Position numbers and translations under genes: made by a program
Notes under the pieces: generated by a model
Told to the model about the DNA's origin: nothing
What the model saw: only the letters and a program-made list of their open reading frames with translations
The model's database searches: none
Source: Nymphalis io
Lineage: Eukaryota > Arthropoda > Insecta > Lepidoptera > Nymphalidae
Assembly: GCF_905147045.1 (NCBI RefSeq)
Contig: NC_065888.1
Span: forward strand, 12,281,001-12,345,000
Direction of reading: 5' to 3'
Length of the DNA stretch: 64,000 nt
In this document: positions 1-12,300 of the stretch, in pieces
Layout: each line of letters opens with the position of its first letter
How positions within the stretch are numbered: the stretch's first letter is position 1

Positions 1-93
1 CATCAGATGGCCTTTCATTTTCTAGTAACCTAACGATATACTTTGGAGATGCTTCATCTTCAACGTTTTCCGTATCTACAGAATAATCAGGTT
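1..93 (-). CDS. Second exon (cut by window edge) of the secreted protein
   Basis: A pyrimidine-rich acceptor ending in tgcag lies just above 93. With the single base carried from the previous exon, the frame reads EPDYSVDTENVEDEASPKY and then IVRLLENERPSD with no stop up to base 1. The peptide is acidic and continues the D/E/Y-rich character of exon 1. The gene runs off the window on its 3' side, so total length and C-terminal domains are unknown. Confidence 0.65.
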
Positions 94-384
94 CTGCAAT
101 TAACGATAAACAAATAAATAAATTCTGATTTAGGTTTGATATATATAATATTATAGATGCTTCTAAAAATACTTGTCTTAACTGGCATAGACTCGAAAAA
201 AAAATTATTGTTATGTTTATTATTGTATGTTGTCCTTAAAAAAAATCAACAGAATAAAATATACCATTTTTAACATTAAGTCCGTTGGCTATTAAAATTT
301 TGATTAGAACTTAGCATAAGAAGTCAGAGTATATGAATATGAGTGAGATGAAATTAATAGGATAATAAATTGTTTGTACTATAC

Positions 385-568
385 CAGCATACGCTTGCGG
401 CGGCACGAAGTCGTAAAAAGCTTCATAGTCTGAAGGTTCAACCGGTACATGCACGCGCCCACGTTGTCGCCGCTGCAACGCTTCGAGCGCCCCACGCAAC
501 GATCCGCCGCGCTCCGCCGTGCATACAACCAAGCACACGGCCGCCAAACACAGCCATAGAACTTTCAT
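385..568 (-). CDS. First coding exon of a small secreted protein (unknown)
   Basis: The exon starts at the ATG at 566-568 (minus) and ends at a GT donor (gtatag, 379-384) after 184 nt, phase 1. It encodes a clear signal peptide (MKVLWLCLAAVCLVVC, then TAERGG), followed by a basic stretch with RRQRGR and an acidic/aromatic stretch with PSDYEAFYDFVPPQAYA. The frame is open upstream to 622, but only this Met begins a proper signal peptide, so I chose it. GC content is well above the flanks, as expected for a butterfly exon. The next exon at 1-93 joins in phase. The dibasic RRQR motif just after the signal peptide could be a processing site, as in peptide precursors; that is inference. I do not recognise the family. 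The gene lies 5.5 kb downstream of eiger on the same strand. Confidence 0.72.
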
Positions 569-1130
569 GCTGCAATACCTGTATTGATTGATACATTTAT
601 ATTCGCTATACGGTTTTACCATAAGAATAATATATCTTACACAGTTTCATATCTTATAAATCACACCAATCGACAAATAATAAAAAAAATACAAAGTAGC
701 AAGAATACAATGATTGAAACTTTAAATATCAGCCATTTGATTATTTTGTTTTACAAGTGGTCTTATTATATATTTACGTATAATGCTTCTCGTTAGATCA
801 AATATTATAAAAATAATATAGTACTATTATTATTTCCTCACATAAAATTAATATAATTATCGTATAATAACATGCGACCTTTTAGCAAGTTATTTTATAG
901 CTGATATGACTTAGCGGTCTAGACTGTCATGTTAGGGTCGTAATGTGTCTAGAACATACTTTTATTGTTTTGTTATACAGTGGATACCTATGTATTTATA
1001 ATCCTGTATATATGTATATCCTGGACCCCAGAATATCTAATTGGAGTATATAAAAAAGAAAATAGCTCGGCACAGTCTTAATTATACTAAAAACGTAAAC
1101 ATGAAGAAGTTGAAAATTTTATTAATATTT

Positions 1131-1412
1131 ATTGATGGTAGGGCTTTGTGCAAGCTCGTCTGGGTAGGTACCTCGTCAGATATTCTACCGCAAAACAGCA
1201 TTACTTGGTTTTGTTGTGTTCTGGTTTGAAGATGACTAAGTCAGTGTAATTATAAGCACATGGGATATAACATCTTATTTCCCAAGGTTGGTGGCGCATT
1301 GCATACATTGCAAATGTAAGAAATCTTAACCATCTATGTCTATGGGTGCTTGTGACCAGTTACCATCAGGTGGCCCATACGCTCGTCCGCTTACCTACCC
1401 TAATACGCTGAA
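1131..1412 (+). mobile_element. SINE-like repeat, family A, near full length
   Basis: It matches the other family-A copies in this window in order: GGGCTTTGTGCAAGCTCGTC near the 5' end, TCTACCGCAAAACAGCA, CCCAAGGTTGGTGGCGCATT, ATGTCTATGGG, then CATCAGGTGGCCCATA and CGTCCGCTTACCTA at the 3' end. The CCACTCA block after GGTACC is deleted in this copy. The boundaries are set by where similarity to other copies stops. Confidence 0.75.
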
Positions 1413-2194
1413 ACGCAACACACGATATATATATTTAACAAAACTAATAAATATACATATACGTATATTCGTTTTTCTAAACGGTACATTGCAAGTGGAT
1501 ACGATAAAATGTTTTGTGAAGTATACGAAGAAAAAAAATGTTCTGTTTTTAAATATTTTTGCCTTAATTTATAAGAACAAGATAAATAAGTTTGGTTGGT
1601 TTCACCATAATACGAAATAAATATTTTTATGGAACTAAAAGCAGCATCATTCACAAATTGTTGTGGGACAATAGAATATAGGATTAGAGGGTTGTAGCCA
1701 ATAAGGCTTGTGGTAGAATCCTAACGGTTCATATTCAAACAAATAAATAAGTATTATGAATTTAAATTTATCCTATAAAACTACTTTGGTTTTATATATA
1801 TCTTTATTTTAAACCGAAATACATATTATAAGTACCAGGCAACACTAAATAAGAATAAATTTCTTAGAAAAAGTGAATGTTTTCGTCTTTTTATTGGGGT
1901 ATATTTAATTGTTAAGCATTTTATATGATATGTTCAATCACTTAGCAATAACGTCCAGTCGGGTCAGCTATTTAGGTCACCATTTTCCATAAACATACAA
2001 TTTGATCAGTCAAACAAAGAAAGCTGAATAGATAAAATATAGGCTGTGTATATGAGCTTTAGGCGTCAACAAAACGTAGCTGTTTCAAAAAGATGCTGTT
2101 TGTGATAGTGTTCACATTCATAAGAACTTACCTTAAAGCATTTATCACGACACAACAAAACACAGGGTGTATTATTCAGCGTGTACGAACACTA

Positions 2195-2405
2195 GGGCGT
2201 CTGGAAAACAACTGGGATACTGAAAGTTGGCACCGTGCGCCGTACCTCATGCGCAGTAGACGTGCCAGGGTTCCGCAGGTTTCAGGGGCTACAGAACCCA
2301 CTATGAATGATATAGCTGAAAAGATATCAGCGGGGCGGAGCGAGGAGGGGTGCAGTTATATAACTACGATCGATAGAGGGAGCGAAGCCGGGCTTAGGTA
2401 CAGTA
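2195..2405. other. G+C-rich unclassified block
   Basis: This is a local rise in G+C inside very AT-rich DNA, with an open plus frame from 2093 to 2470. Within the block the peptide has no recognisable motif, and splice signals at the edges are not clear. It could be an old mobile-element fragment (for example a long terminal repeat remnant) or an exon. I cannot decide from sequence alone. Confidence 0.25.
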
Positions 2406-3451
2406 CACAGTGTTGCAAAATGTTTATTTATTTTTATTGGAATCAAGTCCACTCTAGTTTATTGCTTTAGTGTTAGCTGTATGACCTGCATTCATTTCCT
2501 CTTCTTTATTTCAAGCGAATGTACTATACATTTCACGTACACTTGAATATAAAATAATGTATTTAAAAGTATTTGTACGTAGTTTGTACCTTGTTTAATA
2601 CATAATTAAACAATATATAACAATGAAACAATTGTTATTTTGTTTTTGGGAGTTATTGGGAAGGTACACAGGTAAACTTCTCTTGTTTGTGTATCGAAAT
2701 ATTATTACTCCGTATCTTACAGCTTAAAGTTAACTTATATATAGAAGGAGATAGTATCATATAGCTTTTCATTAGTCAAAAATACTTCTTTTGAGATGAA
2801 AGAGTGCATAACTTTTGTTTGTGATAAAGATGGGTAGTAATCGTTCTTTCAACGAGTTGACTTGATATTATTAATTTATTAACTAAGAAACAGCAGCTGT
2901 TCTGATTTTAAAATATTTTGTTTTTGCACTTTCATTCTTGTTGTTGACTTAAGTGTAGTTGTGCGCGTAATATGACTGCGGGATTTGCTGGATCGATTTC
3001 AATTAAATCCGATATGAACCCTGTATTGACATATATAGAATACCTAGTAGTATACTTTTTATCCCCAGGAATAAAAGGGTGATCTTATTATTCATCTCCA
3101 TATAACATGTAACCGAAAAGTATATCGCCAATTGTCACTGTAATATATACCGCGTATGTACATTGCTTTTCAGAAAGTTATTTAACTAATTATTCTCGCT
3201 AGGGGATACATTTACTAAAAGCAATAAAGTGGAGTGGAATCGAGAGTTGGCTCCGAACGATGCAGACACAACTTCTCTCAAACTAATTTAACTGCTGCAT
3301 TGGAGCAGCAATGCATGTTCCCTGTTTATTGAGATACTACGTCAAACTATAAAGTGTAATAAATACACTTAACAAATATAAAAAAAACCTTATTTTATGT
3401 CGATATATTTTTCTTTCTTATTGCCGAATATATATTTAATTAATATTCTTG

Positions 3452-3530
3452 GAAGGCAGACGAGCCACTGGGCCACCTTCCGTGGAATCTAAGATGTTAT
3501 AGCCCGCCCCTTAATTACAGATTTAGGTAC
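3452..3530 (-). mobile_element. SINE-like repeat, family A, short remnant
   Basis: The minus strand shows the 3'-end signature (ATAACATCTTAG, then GGTGGCCCAGTGGCTCGTCT) with the central part of the repeat missing. Confidence 0.45.
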
Positions 3531-4394
3531 AATGGCTAACTCATCTTTCACGGTGTGTTTAATTGGTATCAAAACCTATTCAAGAAAATAAAATAAAATA
3601 TTTTATCTATAAAATATGAAAACACAAAGAAAAAGCAGTTCAGTAGATTATTCTCATATGTTTGTGAACCGATTTTCTTTTTTTTTGTTTGGTAATTATT
3701 GACAAGCTTTACTGTTATCTATCAAAAGTTGGAAACAGAACATTATTTATTATCGTACAGGTCAGATCATTGTGGATAGATGGAATACACACACAACACT
3801 ACATTTTTTTTCTTTCCTTTATGTTTATAAAGTGTATTCTGTGACGGTTTTATTTAACTTAAATTTATGTTCTTTAAAAAAATATAAAAAAAACTTTGAT
3901 AGGGCATTTCTAAAAAGAAAGCACAGAGACCCTCCGATTTGTTATTATTTTACGCTTAAATATTTATTTACGATTTCCTTTGTAGCCTTTATTCGCTGCT
4001 TCAGTCACGTTTCGAATTTTCTATAAAAATTGTAAGCAAAATTGATTGTGGACGCGGTTTAATAATCAACATTCTGAGGCTTCTCATTCTTCAATCGTGC
4101 TATTTAATTGAAGACGCCTTCCAGCCGCCCATGTCGCTGTAATTATTTTTATTTGCACTCTTTTTATGATATGTTGCTTCATAACTTTGTAGGCTGCGTT
4201 ACTTACTTCTACATTATTAGTACGAACATAATTGTCTTTATAACTATTTAACAACTTATTTTTTATTGTTTTTTAAAAAGGTAATACATAGATTCTTTAT
4301 AAAACAATGTTCTTACATGAAAGCATGTTCGTATACAAATTTGTATATTTCGTACACTTTTCTTTTGCTTTTTTATGTTTTTTTTTAAAAATGT

Positions 4395-4545
4395 TCGATA
4401 TTAGGCAAATAGGACACCTGCTAGTAACCCATTCTACCGCAACAGAACATTACTACGTTCCTATGTTTGGCGGTAGAATAGTGGGTGGTACCTACCCAGA
4501 CGGGCTTGCACAAAGTTCCACCAGCAAGTTTAAATTGCAATTGTA
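4395..4545 (-). mobile_element. SINE-like repeat, family A, 5' half
   Basis: The reverse strand matches the family-A 5' region: GTGCAAGCCCGTCTGGGTAG, GTACCACCCACTATTCTACC, then a duplicated or diverged TTCTACCGC segment. The 3' half is missing. The 93-codon open frame here is accidental and runs through the repeat. Confidence 0.6.
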
Positions 4546-5074
4546 TTGGACAGCAGTGTGCAGTTTGAGTGCTAAAGTTAAAAGTTAACCATTAAAGTGG
4601 ATCTAGCTGTGACCGTTCTATAATCACTCAAAATGGTGCAGCACATTTAGTGTAATTGTGGAAAATCAATTGATCCAAATATAATTTAATTTATCAATTA
4701 AAATTAAAATTCATATTTTATATTATTAAAAAAAGCTCTCCCAAAAAATTTGCTCATGGTTATTGTTGCTTCCATTTGAATAAACATTAAAACGAAAGGT
4801 GTTTCAGTCTAATAAAGTTCTTTTTTTGTATATTATATTGTCTTATCTTTAGAGTAGATAGCTTAGCTATTATATTTATATAGATTTAATATAAACATAT
4901 TTCTAATAAAACAATCCTCATTAATATGCATGTGCAATATTTGTATTACACACTTACTACTTTACTATGTTAATTGATGTAAGCAAGTGAGCCATTATAA
5001 ATCATAGTTTTTAAAGTTATTGCCAAAACATCACTCACAGGCTTATAAATTTGTATTTTTTTTTTTAATTTCAG

Positions 5075-5229
5075 GACCAACTTCATTTGCGTAAGCGACC
5101 AAGTGAAGTGGAAGTGATCTACGAACTCTTTGTTATAGTTATCTCAGATGACTGCACAACCGTAGCTTTACATATAATTTTACGTCAAGGGCATTGCCGC
5201 TTCAGTTGGTCCTACGGTGTGTTCGAGCC
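5075..5229 (+). other. Possible orphan exon behind a strong splice acceptor (plus)
   Basis: A run of T followed by AATTTCAG is immediately followed by 52 open codons (DQLHLRKRPSEVEVIYELF, then a stretch ending CRFSWSYGVFEP) closed by TAA TAG. The local G+C is higher than the flanks. No partner exon is recognised upstream on the plus strand, and the peptide matches no family I know. It may be the last exon of a small plus-strand gene or a relic. Confidence 0.2.
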
Positions 5230-6022
5230 CTAATAGTAACAATAATTACAAAAAGTACTTATAGTTTCTAAATAAATAAATAAATCCCTTTAAAAAATAG
5301 AGGTTAGGTAAATTAAAAAAAGGAATTATTTTTGTACTACTTTAATCTTACAACATATATTCAATATTCACAATGCAGTGTTGCATTAACTTTTTCAAAA
5401 AATAATCGCATAAAAGTTACTAAATGTAGGCACGAATAAATTATTTAACTTAAAATATCAATGGCATAACAGATCTTTCGTAAACATTTCGTTAGCTTTT
5501 ATATATAACTTAAAGCCTAAGAATAAGTTTAAATGTTGCACTTTAATGCGTAAATGTTGATACTATGAAAATATAAAAAAGATTAAATAATTATTAAAAT
5601 CAGCCCAACGGTAACAATTCGATTTTTAAACGACAATCGACATCTGCGCGTTTCTTTCAGTAAAATATTCTCGAAAAATAACATGAATATCAAAATAAGT
5701 ACGCACACATACAAATGCTATATAACACAAAAATATTGTTGTTATAAATTTGACAATAATAATAATGTATCAAACTTAAACGTAAGACTTAATTAACATG
5801 ATCGATTTCCCAAAATGGCACTTCTTTGACTACTAAATAAATAACACTATATTATATGTAGTAAGTCTGGGCAAGAATATGCTTACAATTGACATACTGT
5901 AACATAAATATAACAAAGAAACTCCATACCAAATGTCCACTAACGGTAACGATATCGTTCTGATTTACCATAAAGAATACATAAATAAAATTTATTAATA
6001 CGGATATCCAATTATCCTTAAA

Positions 6023-6028
6023 TTTATT
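6023..6028 (-). terminator. Candidate eiger polyadenylation signal
   Basis: AATAAA on the minus strand lies about 58 nt past the eiger stop codon; a second AATAAA lies at 5991-5996. This is an inference from the consensus hexamer. AT-rich DNA contains many by chance. Confidence 0.35.
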
Positions 6029-6085
6029 CGATTCGAAATATCGAATAACACATGGCGAACAACGTCAATAGTATTATTATCTCAA

Positions 6086-6373
6086 CTAGAATTCCTCGAC
6101 CGGATCAGCAGCGTCAGCCAGTTTAACGAGACCTATGAAGCTCTTTTCTGGCTGCATCAAAGAGTGTCTATCTCCACCGGTATTTCTCACCGCGAGTCTG
6201 TCTCCAGCTTTCAAGAAGAGAGCCGCAGCAGAAAAACAGGAGTTCGGTTTATCTAAACGTTCAGTGGAGTGGGAGGACTGAGCGCATTGAAGCAGAGTTT
6301 CCCTTTCATCCATATATGCGTTTGTGCGGTGTAAGACCCACGAAATTATATCGTGGCTATCCAGATAATAGAT
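6086..6373 (-). CDS. egr: eiger exon 8: C-terminal TNF strands and stop
   Basis: Acceptor tttgatttcag; 95 codons plus TAA-type stop. It starts IYYLDSHDIISWVLHRT, continuing the strand from exon 7. It contains LLQCAQSS and NSCFSAAALFLKAGDRLAVR (two cysteines expected to pair), then SFIGLVKL, the final conserved strand of the TNF fold. It ends ADAADPVEEF. Confidence 0.9.
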   Translation of the reverse strand: MYYLDSHDIISWVLHRTNAYMDERETLLQCAQSSHSTERLDKPNSCFSAAALFLKAGDRLAVRNTGGDRHSLMQPEKSFIGLVKLADAADPVEEF

Positions 6374-9300
6374 CTGAAATCAAATAATATGAATTATTAA
6401 TGGTCTTTTTACTTCTAGAGAAATATTTAAACTTGGAACTAGTAAACGTGCTCACGTATTGACGTTTACTTGAAATGGCGTTTAGTACGTGATCGCAAAG
6501 TAGAATAAAGTTTTCATTATTGGTTGTTTGAAGTGTGTTTTCATAATAGAGCGCTTCCAATGAATGTTATATTACCTGCACGTAAACGAGGTAGACACCG
6601 GTGTGGTGGACGTGGATGTGGCCGGTCCGGGTGAGAGTAGGCCGTGGGTGCGGCGACGCGACGGTCCAGGGCGCGGGGTACCACACGTCGTGTGGCGCGC
6701 CGTGAGCAACACGGACTAGACCGTTTCCTGTATGATAAATTATAGCTACAATTTTACGCTGACGAATAACCAAAATTATCGAAAAAAAAATACAATTATA
6801 AATGAATACTTATGTACATGTTATATACCTGTAAATATATATAACTGTGAAGTATGACGTAATTTTATTTCACTCGAGTCAAGGTGATGAGGGCCACCTT
6901 CAAGCTCGGAAAGGGCGTTTAACACAAGTTTAATTACAGTTACATATAATTGCGCTTTTTGTTTCAGAAACGTCCATGCTCTTAATATTTGTCGTATATA
7001 TGTAAATATGTATGTGTGGAAATATGTTTTTTTAATGTTATTTTATTACATTCTGGAATTCATTTCTCGAATTTTAATAGCATTTTTTTTTAATTGATAC
7101 TAAATAATTAATTATAAATGCTACTTAACTGGAATGAACTTAATCCTAATTTAATTACAAAAATGATTATGTTTTAATAAAAATATAGTCAATTTTAAAC
7201 AATTTTGAATCTATAATAGTACGAGTATTAAACAATTTGCAGTATAAATTTTATGAAGTCGTGACGATAATATTTTTTTTATTGTTCATTTTACTATACC
7301 TTTGAAATGTTCGTGAATCTCGGTACTGAGATGTGACGTGTTGCCGTGGAAGTGAGCAGCTATGAAGGGCCTTCTCTGACCTTCCTGCAAATGAATAAAA
7401 ATTGTTGGTTAAATATATTTTGGTTGGGAAGTTTGATATTAAAGCAGTTTTGTAACAGTTAAGCAACTGGGGCCACCTGGTGGTAAATGATTTCTTAACT
7501 TATAGACACTGTCACTGTAAGAAGTACAAAGCACTCCTTACACCGTCAGTGCGCCTGAGACGTTTTATTGCGACGTGATATAGCAATACAAAGTACGGTA
7601 TTGTAACCCACCCAGACCATGCAAAAAGCTTTAGAATGTTTTGAAGACCGTTTACTTTTATTCGTTATGTTTTCTTTATTTACTTTTATTTTCAATTAAA
7701 TTTTAATTAATGTAAATTGAATGTTATTTTTTCTATTATCACAATTATTGTGAATATACCTAATGTCCAAAAATATGAATGAATTCCGTATACAATCCAG
7801 ATTATTATTAGGCTGGAGATAACATACATTTTATTAATATGGAAGTAAATTAAATAAAATTATATATAATATAATATATAAAAAAAAATTATATATAAAT
7901 AAAAAGGGTCAATTTACCTCATCATTACTGTTCCTGACAGTTCTGGACACGGTGTGTAGAGACAACTTGCCAGAAGTATCGCTTGGAATGAATTTTTTCG
8001 TTTTACGCCTGATGAAAATTTTAAAGCATATATTACAAATTATTTTGTATTTCTATAATTTTGTTTTTTATATAGAATACGAAGGCGGAGGAGCATATGG
8101 GCCACCTGATGGTAAGTGATCATCAACGCCCTTAGACATTGGCATTGTAAGAAATGTCAACCATCGCTTACATAGCCAATGCGCCACCAACCTTAGGAAC
8201 TAAGATTTTATGTCCCTTGTGCCTGTAATTACACTGGCTCACTCACCCATCAAACCGGAACACAACAATATCAAGTACTGCTGTTTTGCGGTAGAATATC
8301 TAATGAGTTGGTGGTACCTACCCAGACGAGCTTGCACAAAGCCCTACAACCAGTCAATACCAAAATAATTAGGTATTGAATAATTATATATTTTTATCAT
8401 CTTAAAAAACATTAAAAAATTCTTACGCCTTAATTTAAAAGGGTATTTTTTTGCAAAAATAATATTAATTAAAAATTAAAAATACATTAAGTAAGTTACA
8501 TAACATACGACGTATTATAATAAGGTCTTTTTTAATATCGTATTACGAATAAGGTTTATTTACGTGATTAAGGTTTATTCACAACTTATAGACGTATATT
8601 GGACCATTAATTGTCAGAATTCGTTAACTATATGTGTATTAAATTAAAAAAGGCTACACAGATACTAATATTATGCAAACTAGTAATATGAAACTTTCTT
8701 AACAAAAACTCACAATGGCTTTTGTTACAACAAAGTAAATTTTTAAGCTGAACCCTGTTCGACGAGGATATTAAAGACTTTTTAATGAACAAACTTTTTA
8801 GCAAGCATAACTTTTAGATACCTACATTTAATTGTAGGAGTAAATACATTAAATTCAAATCTCTTATAACACTTACAAAATTAGTTTATTTACTTTTTTA
8901 ATAATCATATTAAATGGACCACTCAATCGTAAAAGAGGTCACCTCACCGAGGCACGAGTTCACAGACATAAGTTCAATAATAATAGGAACCCTTCCATAA
9001 TCCGTACGCTCCCAATCATTGGATCTAAGAAGTTCTATTTATCAAAGCTATGCCCCTTGGGCCCTTATGTAAATATTTAAACTGGCTCAGACATCGTTCA
9101 AAAAAACACAGTAATATAAATTATTAATGTTTGGCAGTAGAATAATTTGGTTCCCAATTGTCACATTAGTAGAATTAGAATCTAGTATTTCTACAATTAA
9201 TTCAATTTTGCAAATACATGAAGCTATGGAAATTTGCCGATAATAATGTTTAATTATAGATGTTGTTCTAACCAAATGCGCTACTTGTTTTCCCTTAAAT

Positions 9301-12300
9301 GATTATTATAGGTCGAACAGACCTGTTATATCTTGGTAAGAACAAACAGCTGTCTTGTATTGAATTACCGTGTATTGTAAATTACGTCTTATTTTCAATA
9401 GTTATGTAGTCGAATTAAATAGCTAATTTCATTACGTCTCTAACGTCAGTAACGTTATAAAAAATAAATTTAACATAATTTTTTCAACAACATCGAAAAC
9501 AACAACAAAATATCAATTTGATTCATTGATATTAAAATATAGATATGGCTTTTATCAATGCGACTTTTAAATTTATGTATGTAAAATATAATAATTTCAT
9601 ATATAATATATATTCTGTAAGTTTTATTATTTGTAACTTTTAATGATTTAACACCCAAACCGCACCTCTTTCGCGAGTTCGTTACGCAGCGACGAGAAAT
9701 GTACGGGAAATTATATCACACATGAAATTTAATACATCCATTATGATCAAAAACAAAAGAGTCTAAAGGCAGTGTTACATAACAAGTTTATTATATTAGA
9801 ACGTGTAGAGTCGGCGTATTGATTTCGTCGCGACTCGGGATATCTTATATTACAAGTCTTTGTATAATGCTTGAGGATATTAAATTCACCATCGAGCTTA
9901 GTCACGCAGAAAAGAATTTCTATATTACTATCGACCGGCTCAGTTTAGGTAATATTCTATAATTATGTACTATCACATGATTATATTATGTATTTGCACT
10001 GAGCACGAGATATATTATAAATGGAAATTAAGCTCATGAAAATTCTGTGGTGCTTGCCTGGGTTTGAGCCAGCGATCACCATTTACGCGTTCTAACAACT
10101 GAGCCATCTCTGCTCTTTATCTTTAATAAAAAATATCAAAATTTAAGCGTGTGATTCTACAAGAAATTATGTTAAACATATAAGATCCGTTTATACCGAA
10201 AATTGAAGAATTTATTTTTAAGACGTATAAACATTTAAAAAAATACATTGTTAATTAAAGTTATATTTAAGTTATAAATAAAGCCTTATGAAGTCCTCAG
10301 TAGAGTATATTATTAAAGCTCTTTTAACTTATTCAAGTTTACAATGTACAAGTAATCGCATTTAAGTTCCAAGCATTTCCGCCTTATAATTTAGCAACAA
10401 ACCGCGCTAATTGGAACGTAAAAAAACTTGCTATTAACTTACAACCTTTTTTAAAAGGAAATATTCTTGGTATTTGTTTCTTTGCATTTCAAGCTATTCA
10501 TGAATATTGTTTTGATTTGTATAACCGACTGGCTTACTAATTAGCGTAATGTATTTACTACAACATAATTACGAGTAATATACTTTGTTAATATAAATGT
10601 AATAAAAATATAATAATTAGTTTTTATTAGTTCGCACTATGCCCGATTTTGTTTTTCCCACGTTATCAAACTACAGGTTGCCCAGAAGAGATAACTGTTG
10701 GTGAGGCCACTTTTGCATGCTTTATATTTAACCCGTAAGTTATTTTGTAGCATGAGTTTTGTCTGCTGTGTGAAATAAGAGTTAATTAATATATAATAAA
10801 TAAAGTTGGTGAAGCCATCGTATATCTTAAATAATGAACGAAGTTGTCTTGTAATAGGGAACCCTAAAAACATGTCATACGTGTTCTCATAGTGAAACTT
10901 GATAGCAATTGCGGTTGCATTCCTTCACCACAGCGTAATCGCAAACCTTAAACGAGTTTTTACTACGAGATCATTTTTATAAAATGTTTTATATTTATAT
11001 ACACAATATTTTAAGAGCAATTCCATGCAGTATTAAACGTAATAGACATTTTCAACGTTACTCGCCATTACCTGGAAAGACTATGTTTTATTAATACAAT
11101 GAAAGCAATTATTCGTCTTACAGTAAGTAAGTACTTATCACCTGACGGTAAACTATCTATTGCTATACATATTGACAATGTAAGAGAGACTTCATGAAAA
11201 TTAAGAGATTTTAAATGTTATGTTCAATGTCTTTATTAGTTATGCTGGCTCACGGATCCCACAAACTTTTCAAGAAACATATATAGCATGTCATTTTGAC
11301 TGTAGCTTAACTGAAGAATGGGTGACAGCCAGGCTTCTGAATCAATGTAAGAAGTTTTTTTTAAATATGTATTGGTCTCTTTATATACTGTGTACTGTGT
11401 ACAAAATAACAATTCTATACAATGAGTGTTTACGGCTCTGTTGTGTATAACGTTAATGTTACGAGTAGTTCATCTCTATGTGATAACAAATAAGAAGTAA
11501 TGTTTGTGAATTACATTTTGTTGAAACTGACCTAATAAAATACCTTTTAAGGTTTATGGGACGTCTTGAAATATTGGCCGTATAGTTTTAACGAGCATTA
11601 TATGATAGCCGCAACTTAAAGATGTATATATAAGACTGGAGATTTTCAGTTTTACTAAACTAATCATAAAAATAAGTTTTGCGATAGCAAAGATTATAAT
11701 AATTATATCCTAAAAATGTCTTATAATTCGCAGCACTAGTTTATGATTTTGACAACTTAATAAGTAAAGTATTTAAATGAAATAATACACAAACTAATTA
11801 TAAATATTAAAATCATAATTATTACCAAGTAATAATTATTATTATTTGGTTAGATAATTAATATTTAGAAACAAGATTTCTGATACAAAAAAAATTAAAA
11901 CAAACATTATAAAAATAATTTCGTAAAAGAAATAAAGAACTGAAAGAATGAAGATTTATGAACCATTTTCCTGAAAATGTTCTCGCAGACGTTGTTTGTA
12001 CATAAGCTTAGTGGAACTTGGAAGCCGTTTTGTCTATAAGGAACTTACTTGTTCTTGATTTTAAGAATGCGAACACGATGCTATGAAATGACAGTAGAAG
12101 AGTATAATTTGAACGTAGCCATAATTAATATTAGCAACCAGACGAGAACTACAAACTACTATTTTGCCAAACTTGCCAAGCAGACTATGTGCTCAAGTTA
12201 TCAAGATTGATGTGAAGTTCCAGTAGAGACAGTTATATTGATTAATTATTGTTTCAAATAGTAGTTTGAACTTACAGCTGAAAGCAGTCGGCATCAAAGT

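Larger units (their letters stand above)
569..5990. other. Intergenic DNA between the secreted-protein gene and eiger 3' end
   Basis: AT-rich, with stop codons frequent in all frames. It contains the SINE-like family-A fragments listed separately (about 1131-1412, 3452-3530, 4395-4545), a G+C-richer unclassified block at about 2195-2405, and a possible orphan exon at 5075-5229. Nothing else recognisable. Confidence 0.6.
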
